A DNA stretch of 64,000 bases from NCBI GenBank assembly GCA_022823865.1, contig JAJEHF010000011.1, positions 1-64,000 of the forward strand. Direction: 5' to 3'. The notes beneath the pieces were generated by a model. The model was not told where the DNA came from. It saw only the letters and a list, made by a program, of their open reading frames with translations, and made no database searches. Positions 9,272 through 17,499 of this stretch are shown here, in pieces. A program made the position numbers and the translations under genes. Every line of letters starts with the position of its first letter. Position 1 is the stretch's first letter. The DNA is from Bryobacterales bacterium. Its GTDB lineage: Bacteria > Acidobacteriota > Terriglobia > Bryobacterales > UBA6623.

Positions 9272-9495
9272 GCACCGAGTTCGCACTCGAATGGAGGATT
9301 GCCGGGTCCGGCGGAATGCCCGTGGGAAACGCTCCGTCGGCCGCCGGGGCCGGCTGTGCGCTCGGGGCTTGGCGAGCTCAACCGGCGCCAATCGATATGC
9401 TCTGGAATAGCTCGTCTGCAATCCTAGGTTGGGTGTGGGCCCAAGTCGAATGACCCTTGCGGCGCGGCGTCGGTCGCACCGCTGCGGCGACAGTG

Positions 9496-10074
9496 ATGAT
9501 GGCAATGCACGAGCGGACGAAGGATCCGATCTCTAAGCGCTGGGCCCTGGTTGCCGCTAGGTCGAGGGTGTCTGTTTCCATCCTCCTAGCGATTGCGGCG
9601 GCTTGGCTGGCTAAACCGACTGTCGCCAGCCTTGCTCTCGGCCTGCCGATTGTCCTAGCTGGCCTCGCGCTACGCGCCTGGGCGGCTGGTCATTTGCGGA
9701 AGAACCAGCAGCTTGCGACTTCCGGGCCGTACGCGTACGTTCGCAACCCGCTCTACATCGGGAGTCTCCTGGCCGGTGTTGGCTTTGGCATCTGCTCGGC
9801 CCATGCCGTCCTGCTCGTTGCGATCCTCGTGGTGTTCACGATGTGGTTCCTGCCGGTCGTCGGGGAAGAGGAAGGCCACATCCGCAACATCCTGCCCGGT
9901 TACACGGAATACGAGGCACGTGTGCCCCGCTTTCTGCCCGCCCTCAGGCCGCGCTACGAATCTTCGCAGTGCTTCGAATGGAGTCTCTATCTTGTCAACC
10001 GGGAGTACTCGGCCTTGCTGGGGTTCATCGGCTTCGGTGCCGTGCTTTGGTTCAAGCTTCAGGCGCTTGGATAG
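9496..10074 (+). CDS. Isoprenylcysteine carboxyl methyltransferase-like membrane protein
   Basis: This 192-residue integral membrane protein has hydrophobic segments near residues 24-40, 45-62 and 100-122, and a C-terminal one. The diagnostic stretch GPYAYVRNPLYIGSLL is the ICMT/PEMT-family SAM-binding signature, followed by EEEGHIRNILPGYTEYEARVPRFLP. Bacterial members methylate lipids or unknown small substrates; no prenylated-protein substrate is implied. The start is uncertain among TTG 9457, ATG 9496 and ATG 9499. I chose the first ATG. Confidence 0.75.
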   Translation: MMAMHERTKDPISKRWALVAARSRVSVSILLAIAAAWLAKPTVASLALGLPIVLAGLALRAWAAGHLRKNQQLATSGPYAYVRNPLYIGSLLAGVGFGICSAHAVLLVAILVVFTMWFLPVVGEEEGHIRNILPGYTEYEARVPRFLPALRPRYESSQCFEWSLYLVNREYSALLGFIGFGAVLWFKLQALG

Positions 10075-10100
10075 CACCCCCTTTCTCTTTGCTTGTAGTA

Positions 10101-10121
10101 AGTCGGTCCGGCGAACCGACT
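10101..10121 (+). terminator. Hairpin downstream of methyltransferase-like gene
   Basis: AGTCGGT (10101-10107) and ACCGACT (10115-10121) form a perfect 7-bp stem with a 7-base loop, 26 bases after the stop codon. There is no T-run, so terminator function is tentative. Confidence 0.4.
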
Positions 10122-10342
10122 GCCCGCGCTGGGATGCTGACAGCAAGACCCTGCGCGGCGCCTACGACCGCGGCCAAGGTTTCGGTGGGACGCTGCTCGA
10201 CCGGGCGCTGGTGTGGCAGCTGAACTCGTTCAGCGTAACCTCGAGCCTGTCGCCAATAGCCCCATACCGGACGGTATGTAGCAGAAGTCCGCCCCAATCA
10301 ATTGGTCGTCTCGAACAAGGACATCTCATCGATGCGCTTAGA

Positions 10343-10777
10343 CTATGACTGCCGGTACAATTCCCAAATTGCTTTCACGACGCTTTCTTTATTCCACCCG
10401 ACGATCTTATCTGCTGCTTGCCCGACGACCGACGAGGTTCTCAGTTGCCCCCATGGATTCACACCGAGTATCGGCTTGCTCTTCTCAATCGCTCCATCGA
10501 TTTCCTTCTGGATCCAGTTGCTGTAGTTCACGTACATCCCTGTCGGAATGACGACCACGTGGCTGCGAGCGATCTTACTGTTGATCGCTTCCCGAAGCAC
10601 CCAATCCGAGGATGCACCGTGAATCGGATCGTCTTTCGGAACGGAGTAGTCGCGGAACACCAGCGAGGCTTGGCCGTAACGCCACCCATTGCCGAAGATC
10701 CAGCCGTACAACGTCTCATAGTGATTCGAATACGCCCATGAGTGGCTGACAAAGACATGGATTCGGTGTGTGCTCAT
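10343..10777 (-). CDS. TIR-like (ThsB/MTH538-type) domain protein, third gene of operon
   Basis: A single-domain protein of 144 residues. It opens with RIHVFVSHSW (residues 5-14), the first TIR beta-strand and loop. FRDYSVPKDDPIHG (41-54) follows, then a strand SHVVVIPTGMY (72-82) and NWIQKEID (87-94), whose Glu92 sits where TIR NADases and ThsB-type proteins keep a key Glu. This matches the Thoeris ThsB/MTH538 TIR-like family, which makes NAD-derived signals in known systems. It starts 18 bases after the stop of the RipA-like gene. The two TIR proteins share VFRDYS and are paralogues. The GC content (about 50-55%) is lower than in neighbours, suggesting acquisition by transfer. Confidence 0.8.
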   Translation of the reverse strand: MSTHRIHVFVSHSWAYSNHYETLYGWIFGNGWRYGQASLVFRDYSVPKDDPIHGASSDWVLREAINSKIARSHVVVIPTGMYVNYSNWIQKEIDGAIEKSKPILGVNPWGQLRTSSVVGQAADKIVGWNKESVVKAIWELYRQS

Positions 10778-10795
10778 CGAACAGTTGGGGTGGGC

Positions 10796-11305
10796 TCACA
10801 TGGTGGCTTGATAGATGGCCACACCGACAAAGAGCAAGTGAAGCCCCCCGAAAACTAAAGGTGTCTTGGCTTCAGTCCCAGTGAACGGCCTGTACTTCTT
10901 CGGATCCTCGCCGTGACCAAGGGCAGCCCACTCTGCGGTGAACATTCGGGCCGGCAATCGCTGCTCGAGTGCATGTATAACGTCGAACTTGCCTTTGCTC
11001 AGTTGGCGAAACGACGAGATCAGCCTCCGCCAGACGAAACAAAGCACACATCCGCCGAAACTCAAGCAGATCAGTGCGAACGACTCCAGATCAGTAAGTG
11101 CGCCATCTCGGAGTAGCAAGCCCGCAGCCGCAAGGACAAGGGAGTTCACAGAGAGGAAGAATGTGTTCACACCTTGACGACGCGTGACCAGCGCCTCGGA
11201 GGTCTCTACCAATAACCGATACTGTGCCAGCAACGCTTCCGAGTCGGCAGCGGAAGATTCCTTGGCACGAAACAGTTCGTGCTCAACTGACTGATCGCCG
11301 TTCAT
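10796..11305 (-). CDS. RipA-like small membrane protein, putative effector, middle gene of operon
   Basis: The protein has 169 residues. A hydrophilic N-terminal helix (about 8-42) is followed by hydrophobic segments at about 46-66 and 73-92, a basic cytoplasmic stretch with WRRLISSFRQLSKGKFDVIHALEQRLPARMF, then FTGTEAKTP and a third hydrophobic segment at 148-166. This layout resembles the RipA-family octameric membrane proteins; the assignment is by pattern and not certain. The gene overlaps the upstream TIR gene by 23 bases and is followed after 18 bases by the second TIR gene, so the three are probably co-translated. A membrane-disrupting effector role is inferred from context. Confidence 0.7.
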   Translation of the reverse strand: MNGDQSVEHELFRAKESSAADSEALLAQYRLLVETSEALVTRRQGVNTFFLSVNSLVLAAAGLLLRDGALTDLESFALICLSFGGCVLCFVWRRLISSFRQLSKGKFDVIHALEQRLPARMFTAEWAALGHGEDPKKYRPFTGTEAKTPLVFGGLHLLFVGVAIYQATM

Positions 11306-11699
11306 CGTAGAGATCGTCCACTATCTTTTCCAAATCCCACGGTAGGGGCTTTGCCCCCACTTCCCGGATGGCTGTGGGGAGACGTTCAATGTTTGACTCC
11401 AAGTAGACGGCTAGGACCCTCTTGCCGAGCGCCGCGCTTTTTCGGATCTCCCAGTTCACTGGTTCACTGCGCCAAGTATCCTCGCCAATAAGGCAGATCG
11501 TCACGTTCGATTCTCGAATCAAGCGCTCCGCATAGATCTTCCACACACCTTGTACGGGTTCCTTGATGGAATAGTCTCGAAAAACCAAACCGCAGCAGCT
11601 TTCTGTCGCCTGATGCCTAAACTGATCGACGAGCGGTTTGTGCATCATCGAGAAGCTGAGGAACACTTTCGGGATCACGGAAGAATCGGTCATCTCCAT
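11283..11699 (-). CDS. TIR-like (ThsB/MTH538-type) domain protein, first gene of operon
   Basis: A 138-residue, single-domain protein with the TIR-like pattern KVFLSFSMMHKPLVDQF (11-27), LVFRDYSIKEPVQG (38-51), the strand NVTICLIGEDTW (65-76) and VNWEIRKSAALGKRVLAVY (81-99); Glu84 occupies the conserved Glu position. It is closer to canonical ThsB than its partner, since CLIGEDTW and WEI are retained. ATG 11699 and ATG 11693 are both possible. It is the promoter-proximal gene of the TIR/RipA-like/TIR operon. A TAAGAT box on the minus strand at 11721-11726 may be its -10. Production of a nucleotide signal from NAD+ is inferred from the Thoeris family. Confidence 0.8.
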   Translation of the reverse strand: MEMTDSSVIPKVFLSFSMMHKPLVDQFRHQATESCCGLVFRDYSIKEPVQGVWKIYAERLIRESNVTICLIGEDTWRSEPVNWEIRKSAALGKRVLAVYLESNIERLPTAIREVGAKPLPWDLEKIVDDLYDERRSVS

Positions 11700-11780
11700 T
11701 GACCAGCCCGCAACGCTTCCATCTTAACCCGCTGTACGGCGGAGCCTCAGGTCGCGCCATCTTGTCTCTCGCCTGCACGA

Positions 11781-11786
11781 TAAAAT
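11781..11786 (+). promoter_or_regulatory. -10-like TAAAAT for the PQQ dehydrogenase gene
   Basis: TAAAAT lies 9 bases before the ATG at 11796, again implying a near-leaderless transcript. Confidence 0.45.
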
Positions 11787-11795
11787 TACGAATCT

Positions 11796-13907
11796 ATGCG
11801 ACTGTGCCTATTTCTGGCAGTCGGCTTGGCCGGGGCAGGTTGCGGCGATGTGCGAAGGCCGCCCGCAACCGGATATGAGGGCTGGGAGGCGTTCGGGGGC
11901 GGCCCTGACCAGATCCAGTACTCGCGCCTTGACCAGATTCATCCCGGCAACGTGGCCCAGCTCGAGGTCGCCTGGACCTACGAGACCGGTGACGAATTCC
12001 GCGGCTCGGAGATCCAGTGCAACCCGATCGTGATTGACGGCCTGCTGTACGGCTCCAGCCCGAACGGGCGCGTCTTCGCACTCGACGCCGCGACCGGGGA
12101 AGAAGTGTGGACGAGGCGCCTGGAAGTGGACGGCGCTCCGCTCGCGGAGCGCTCCAAGAACCGCGGATTCATGCACTGGCGCGATGGTGACGACTCGCGC
12201 ATCTACGCCGGGGCGAGGCACTTGCTGTATGCATTGGACGCGCGCACCGGAGAGCCTGTGGTGGGCTTCGGCGACAATGGCGCGATCAACCTCAGGTCTG
12301 ATCTGCCGGAGCGCGCGGGGTCGCTCTCGATCAGCTTGAGAACGCCCGGGGTCGTCCACGGCGACCTGCTGATCCTGGGCAGCGCGGTCAGCGAGTCCTT
12401 GCCCAGCGCGCCCGGCTACATCCGGGCGTACGACGCACGCACGGGAGAATGGCGCTGGACCTTCCACACGATTCCCCACCCGGGAGAGCCCGGCTACGAG
12501 AGCTGGCCGGAGGATGGCTGGAAGACCCTCGGAGGCGCCAACTCCTGGGCGGGCCTGAGTCTCGACGCCGACCGGGGGCTGGTGTATGCGGGCACCGGCT
12601 CGGCAGCCTTCGATTTCTGGGGCGGCAACCGTCCCGGAGACAACTTGTACGCCAACTCGCTGCTGTGCCTGCGAGCGGACAGCGGCGAGCTGGTTTGGCA
12701 CCACCAGTTCGTGCGGCACGACGTCTGGGACATGGATGTTCCCACGTCGCCGGTTCTCGTCACGGCGATGCGCGACGGGAAGCTGGTCGATGCTGTGTCG
12801 GTCTCCACCAAGATGAGCCAGGTCTATGTCTTCGACCGCGAGACGGGCGAATCCCTGTTTCCGCTCATGGAGATCGAGACCGCGCAGTCCGACGTGGCCG
12901 GGGAAGTCTTGGCGGGGCGGCAGGTCGTTCCGGTCAAGCCGCCGCCGCTGGGCCGGCAGCGCCTGACCGAGGCCGAGCTGACCACGCGCACGCCGGAGGC
13001 GCACGCGGCAGTCTTGAAGCGCTTTCGGCAAGTTCGCAGCGACGGGATGTTCACGCCGCCCAGCCTGCAGGGAACGATCATCTTCCCCGGTTTTGACGGA
13101 GGAGCCGAATGGGGCGGGCAGGCGTTCGATCCCGAATCGGGGCTGCTGTATGTCAACGTCAACGAGATGGCTTGGATCCACCGCTTGGTCGAGCGGGGGG
13201 AATTGCGGGGAACCGTCAACGGCAAGCGGTTGTATCAGCGCAATTGCGCCGCCTGCCATCTCGACGACCTCAGCGGCACTCCGCCGACTTTCCCGGCCCT
13301 CACCGAACTGGCGATGAGCAGCCAAGAGTTCGGCGCCGTGGTGCGAGGGGGGGCGGGCCGGATGCCGGCCTTCCCATACCTCAGCCCGGAAGCTGTGGAA
13401 GCGATCGCAGGCTACGTGCTGCGGGGCGAGGATGGGGAATCGATCCAGTCTTTGCCAAGTTCCGGCGCTCCTGACGTGCCCTTCACGCATGACGGCTACA
13501 ATCGGTTCCTCGATCCCGAAGGCTACCCGGCCATCTCGCCACCGTGGGGCACGCTCAATGCCGTCAACCTCGATTCCGGCGAGATCGAATGGACCGTGCG
13601 CCTGGGCGAGTTTCCGGAGCTGGCCGAGCAGGGCATCCCGCCGACTGGCAGCGAGAACTACGGCGGACCGGTCGTGACTTCCAGCGGCTTGCTCTTTATC
13701 GGCGCGACGGCGCGCGACCGGAAGTTCCGGGCATTCGACAAGGCCACCGGCGCGTTGCTGTGGGAGACGACGCTTCCGGCCGGGGGGAACGCGACGCCCG
13801 CGGTGTACGAGGTCGGCGGCCGCGAGTTCGTCGCGATCGCTGCTGGCGGGGGCAAGACAGGGGGCATTTCTGGTGGCAGCTACGTCGCGTTTGCGCTGCC
13901 TGAATAA
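11796..13907 (+). CDS. PQQ-dependent dehydrogenase with internal cytochrome c domain, lipoprotein
   Basis: The protein has 703 residues. The N-terminus MRLCLFLAVGLAGAGC ends in a lipobox, so it is probably a periplasmic-side lipoprotein. The body is an eight-bladed quinoprotein propeller with repeated tryptophan-docking motifs (ALDAATGEEVWTRRLE, AYDARTGEWRWTF, AFDKATGALLWETTLP) and HHQFVRHDVWDMDVPTSP, typical of PQQ glucose/alcohol dehydrogenases. A class I cytochrome c segment with CAACH (Cys484, Cys487, His488) is inserted before the last blades. The family oxidises sugars or alcohols and passes electrons through PQQ to heme c. The substrate cannot be read from sequence. No PQQ biosynthesis gene is nearby. 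Confidence 0.88.
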   Translation: MRLCLFLAVGLAGAGCGDVRRPPATGYEGWEAFGGGPDQIQYSRLDQIHPGNVAQLEVAWTYETGDEFRGSEIQCNPIVIDGLLYGSSPNGRVFALDAATGEEVWTRRLEVDGAPLAERSKNRGFMHWRDGDDSRIYAGARHLLYALDARTGEPVVGFGDNGAINLRSDLPERAGSLSISLRTPGVVHGDLLILGSAVSESLPSAPGYIRAYDARTGEWRWTFHTIPHPGEPGYESWPEDGWKTLGGANSWAGLSLDADRGLVYAGTGSAAFDFWGGNRPGDNLYANSLLCLRADSGELVWHHQFVRHDVWDMDVPTSPVLVTAMRDGKLVDAVSVSTKMSQVYVFDRETGESLFPLMEIETAQSDVAGEVLAGRQVVPVKPPPLGRQRLTEAELTTRTPEAHAAVLKRFRQVRSDGMFTPPSLQGTIIFPGFDGGAEWGGQAFDPESGLLYVNVNEMAWIHRLVERGELRGTVNGKRLYQRNCAACHLDDLSGTPPTFPALTELAMSSQEFGAVVRGGAGRMPAFPYLSPEAVEAIAGYVLRGEDGESIQSLPSSGAPDVPFTHDGYNRFLDPEGYPAISPPWGTLNAVNLDSGEIEWTVRLGEFPELAEQGIPPTGSENYGGPVVTSSGLLFIGATARDRKFRAFDKATGALLWETTLPAGGNATPAVYEVGGREFVAIAAGGGKTGGISGGSYVAFALPE

Positions 13908-14043
13908 CTAGAGGGTGTCCGCCAGGGTCTAGGTCCGTGCGGGCATGCCGAATGGGCAAGCTGGTCGTCTTCCGACTGTCCGCATGGTCCGGTAGATTCC
14001 CGCCTGCGGCAAATGAACGCTCAGGGGATTGAATGCCCCCGAG

Positions 14044-14064
14044 CGCTGCCCGCGTAAGGCAGCG
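14044..14064. terminator. Hairpin between PQQ dehydrogenase and ppk2
   Basis: CGCTGCC (14044-14050) and GGCAGCG (14058-14064) form a perfect 7-bp stem with a 7-base loop. It lies 136 bases after the PQQ dehydrogenase stop. The role is tentative. Confidence 0.3.
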
Positions 14065-14093
14065 AAACGCCGGTGGCGGACGGCGAGCCGTGA

Positions 14094-14099
14094 TAGCCT
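14094..14099 (+). promoter_or_regulatory. -10-like TAGCCT for ppk2
   Basis: TAGCCT lies 6 bases before the GTG start at 14106. Confidence 0.35.
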
Positions 14100-14105
14100 G
14101 TCTCC

Positions 14106-15041
14106 GTGGATCAGGACACGACGACAGCGGACGGCGAGGCGCCGGTTGTGGACCACGCGCCAGACAGCCCGCGGGCGGTCGAGGATGACGGCGCCCCGCG
14201 GGACTCCGGCGTGCTCAGCCGGGACCGCGACGTCGTCCGGCGCCTGTTCGAGACCGGCGAATACCCCTACGAGCGGAAGCTCTCCCGCAAGATCTACGAG
14301 CGGGAGAAGGCCGCGCTTCAGGTGGAACTGCTGAAAGTGCAGGACTGGGTGAAGGCGACGAACCGGAAGATCGTCATCCTGTTCGAGGGCAGGGATGCCG
14401 CCGGCAAGGGCGGGACCATCAAGCGGTTCACTGAGCATCTCAACCCGCGCGGCGCTCGGGTGGTGGCGCTCGACAGGCCGACCGACGACGAGCGGACCCA
14501 GTGGTTCTTCCAGCGCTACATCCGGCATCTGCCGCGGGGCGGCGAGATCGTGCTGTTCGACCGCTCGTGGTACAACCGCGGCGGGGTCGAGCGCGTCATG
14601 GGGTTTTGCAACGGCAAGGAGTACTTGGAGTTCATGCGTCAGGCACCCGAGCTGGAGCGGATGTTCGTCCGCAGCGGGATCCTGCTGTTCAAGTACTGGT
14701 TCTCCGTCACCCGAGAGGAGCAGAAGCGTCGCTTCGAGGCCCGCGAGAACGACGTTCTAAGGCAGTGGAAGCTGTCCCCTGTGGATCGCCAGTCGCTCGA
14801 CAAGTGGGACGAGTACACGGCGGCCAAGGAGGCGATGTTCTTCTACACGGACACAGCTGATGCGCCGTGGACGATCGTCAAGTCCGACGACAAGAAGCGC
14901 GCTCGTCTGAACTGCATGCGGCATTTCCTGGCTGCGTTGCCGTACACGAACAAGGATGCCCGGCGAGTGGGGCGGCCGGATCCGCTGATCGTGGCCAGTG
15001 CCGACATGATTGGCACCGGCGACGCGGCGCTCGGCAGGTGA
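14106..15041 (+). CDS. ppk2: Polyphosphate kinase 2 (PPK2 family)
   Basis: This is a 311-residue cytoplasmic kinase that transfers phosphate between polyphosphate and nucleotides. The P-loop is FEGRDAAGKGGTIKRF (around residues 93-108, Lys101), with the lid sequence ALDRPTDDERTQWFFQRY and Walker B-like VLFDRSWYNRGGVERVMGF. The C-terminal WKLSPVDRQSLDKWDEYTAAKEAMF and the Asp/Thr-rich ADAPWTIVKSDDKKRARLN are hallmarks of one-domain PPK2 enzymes. The first 40 residues are acidic and likely disordered. The start is GTG, supported by a TAGCCT box 6 bases upstream. Whether it prefers ADP, AMP or GDP cannot be read here. Confidence 0.92.
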   Translation: MDQDTTTADGEAPVVDHAPDSPRAVEDDGAPRDSGVLSRDRDVVRRLFETGEYPYERKLSRKIYEREKAALQVELLKVQDWVKATNRKIVILFEGRDAAGKGGTIKRFTEHLNPRGARVVALDRPTDDERTQWFFQRYIRHLPRGGEIVLFDRSWYNRGGVERVMGFCNGKEYLEFMRQAPELERMFVRSGILLFKYWFSVTREEQKRRFEARENDVLRQWKLSPVDRQSLDKWDEYTAAKEAMFFYTDTADAPWTIVKSDDKKRARLNCMRHFLAALPYTNKDARRVGRPDPLIVASADMIGTGDAALGR

Positions 15042-15234
15042 GACGGTGTCACGCGATCCGCAGCGCGGGTCGCTAGCAAGGGCAGCGGGTCGAGCGCGAT
15101 CCCAGCCTTGGCGGTCTCGGCTCGCAGTAGCCCAGCCCAGAAGCTCGTAAGTCGGATCGAATGCTGCGCTCAACCAACGGGGGACTGACCCGACGCGATG
15201 TAGCTGGCCCGAGGCGCTGATATCATCAAATCGC

Positions 15235-17469
15235 TTGCGCAATCCATTGCGATCTCTCCTGTTGCTGGCCGCGCTGGCGCTGCTGGCTTTGGTCGTGCGC
15301 GACTACCTCGGCTCGCGGACCGCGGCGGGACGGGGCTCGCCGCAAGCGGTGCCGACCTTGCCAGAGGACCTCTCGGCCCAGTCCGAGAGCTGGCGCTTGA
15401 CACAGACCATCGGCGATTCCACGCGCATGGAAGTCAGCGCCGATGACTTCGTCCAAGGGGCGGACGGGCTGACAACTGACCTGCGCGGGGTCGTGTTAGA
15501 GATCTTTCGATTGCAGACGGGCAGCCTTGACCGCGTCGAGAGCGGCGCGATGCGCATGCTGGCGGATGGAAGCCTCTACAGCGATGGTGAGACTCTGATC
15601 ACGTTGGGCATCCCGGCTGATGGCGCAACGGGACGCCCCGTAGAAGTCACCACTTCCGGAGTCACGTTTCGTCCGGCTGCCAATAGTGCCAGCACGGATC
15701 GCAGAGTGGATTACCGGTTCGCCGACGGGGCGGGCAGTTCCTTGGGAGCCGCGTACGATGCAACCACTGGAGTGTTGCGGATGATGTCCGAGGTGCGCTT
15801 GGAACGCTTCGGGTCGAACCCGGACGAGCCGTCGGCCGTTATCCGGGCTGGCAGCTTGCTCTATACCGAGGAAGGGGCGCGAATTGAGCTCGCGGGAGTT
15901 GCCCGAATCGAGCAAGGCGCAGGCTGGCTTGAATGCGATAGCGGAGTTGTCTTGATGTCCGACGGGCGCATCCGTCGAATCGATGGTGTCAATGCGCGTG
16001 GCGGCGAGAGCATTGCCGACCGGCGGACTGCGTTTTCGGCGTCTCGGCTGGAGGTGGAGTTTGAAATCGGCGGCGAGCTGGCACGCTCCCGCGGCTCGGA
16101 CGGGGCCAGATTCGCATCGATCGAGGCTGGGCAGCGCATTGAGGTAAAGGCCGATTCCGTCGACCTGCAGTACGAGGCGCACGTGGAGGCTCCTTCGAGC
16201 GTCTCCTCGAGCACGTTGCGTCGTGTCGAGGCGCGCGGTGGGGCGCAGGCTTCGCTGCATCCGTCCGATGGCGGCACGGTCAACATGATCGAGTCCGAGT
16301 CGCTGTTGTTGGTCTTGAAGCCGGGCGGGGCGCAGATCGAGCGTGTCGAGTCGCCGGCACGCGGGACCCTGCGCCAGCTTGCGGACGGAGCGGAAGCGCC
16401 GGCACGCACGCTGGTCGCCGGAAGCATCCGCATGGCCTACGGGACCGCGGGCGATCTCGAAAGCCTCGAGGCTCGCAATGGGGCGCGGCTGGTCCAGCGC
16501 GCTGCCGACAAGGCGTCGCCAGAATTGCGGAGTTGGAGCGACTCCCTGGATGCGCGCTTCGATCCCGGCACCTCGGAAATCGCCGAACTGCGCCAGGACG
16601 GGAATTTCGGATTCGAGGAAGGTCCGAGCAGGGGAACTGCGGACAGCGGCCGGTTCGATCCCGATAGCGGTGTGTTGGAGTTGGAGGGAAACGCGACCGC
16701 TACGAGCGCAGGCGGCAACCTGTCGGCCCGCCAGATTGTCTTGGCCCGGGCCAACGGCAGGGTCGATGCCGCGGGCGATGTGACCGGATTCCTGATCCAG
16801 GGGCCGGATGCTTCCGGGCAGTCTGGGACGGTGGGCATGTTCGCGGGTCAGCAGCCCGTGTTCCTCGCCGCGGGGGCAATGGTCTCCGATCCCGAGAACC
16901 ACACCTTGGAGTACCGGAACGGCGCACGGCTGTGGCAAGGGCGCAATCGAATCGACGCAGATTCGATCATGATCGACCAAGCCTCGAACCGAATCGCGGC
17001 CCGCGACAGAGTCGAGGCCGCGTGGGTCGCGGGCGGCGCGAGCGCGTCGGACCCGGACTCGCTCTCGATCGTGCGGTCCGATCTGATGTTCTACGATCCC
17101 GAGACCGGCGCCGCTCGCTTTGAAGGCGCAGTCGACTTCCGCAGGCAGGGCATGCGCGTGTTGGCCGACGAGCTGCAAACAGCCCTTGGTGCAGATGGCA
17201 GCGACGCTGGGATGCGCGCCGTTGCAGTCGGCTCGGTGCGCATCGCGGATCCGCCCGATGGTTCGGGCCACCGGGCGTTCGGGGATCGGGCCGAGTTCGA
17301 CGTGGCCGAGTCCGAGGTGGTCTTGGTGGGCCAGCCGGCACGGATTCTGATGCCCGACGGCACCGAATCGGAAGGTGCCAGTTTGACCTATCGCATCGCC
17401 GGTGATAGGCTGCTTGTTTTGGGCCAGCGCGCCGAGCGCGCCTATACCTACCGCCCGGCTTCCCGCTAG
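15235..17469 (+). CDS. Oversized LptC/LptA (OstA-like) LPS-transport protein
   Basis: A 744-residue membrane-anchored periplasmic protein begins with a basic n-region and a hydrophobic segment (about residues 5-22). The rest is a long series of beta-strand repeats of the OstA/LptC jellyroll type, such as MRMLADGSLYSDGETLI, LLYTEEGARIELAGVARIEQ, LELEGNATATSAGGNLSARQIVL and LTYRIAGDRLLVLGQ. LptC is usually about 190 and LptA about 180 residues, so this looks like a fusion or repeat expansion forming a long bridge. It precedes lptB by 30 bases, which supports the role. The start is TTG, with a TATCAT box 8 bases upstream at 15221-15226. Confidence 0.75.
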   Translation: MRNPLRSLLLLAALALLALVVRDYLGSRTAAGRGSPQAVPTLPEDLSAQSESWRLTQTIGDSTRMEVSADDFVQGADGLTTDLRGVVLEIFRLQTGSLDRVESGAMRMLADGSLYSDGETLITLGIPADGATGRPVEVTTSGVTFRPAANSASTDRRVDYRFADGAGSSLGAAYDATTGVLRMMSEVRLERFGSNPDEPSAVIRAGSLLYTEEGARIELAGVARIEQGAGWLECDSGVVLMSDGRIRRIDGVNARGGESIADRRTAFSASRLEVEFEIGGELARSRGSDGARFASIEAGQRIEVKADSVDLQYEAHVEAPSSVSSSTLRRVEARGGAQASLHPSDGGTVNMIESESLLLVLKPGGAQIERVESPARGTLRQLADGAEAPARTLVAGSIRMAYGTAGDLESLEARNGARLVQRAADKASPELRSWSDSLDARFDPGTSEIAELRQDGNFGFEEGPSRGTADSGRFDPDSGVLELEGNATATSAGGNLSARQIVLARANGRVDAAGDVTGFLIQGPDASGQSGTVGMFAGQQPVFLAAGAMVSDPENHTLEYRNGARLWQGRNRIDADSIMIDQASNRIAARDRVEAAWVAGGASASDPDSLSIVRSDLMFYDPETGAARFEGAVDFRRQGMRVLADELQTALGADGSDAGMRAVAVGSVRIADPPDGSGHRAFGDRAEFDVAESEVVLVGQPARILMPDGTESEGASLTYRIAGDRLLVLGQRAERAYTYRPASR

Positions 17470-17499
17470 TGTGGAGCGCCGCCTGGCTTCCCCTGTCTG

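Noticed and set aside
10343-11699. Calling the TIR operon a standard type I or type II Thoeris
   Set aside because: There is no SIR2-SLOG ThsA and no Macro-domain membrane effector; only the ThsB-like part matches.
15496-17271. 591-codon minus-strand open frame
   Set aside because: It is antisense to the LptC/LptA-like gene and shows no family features.
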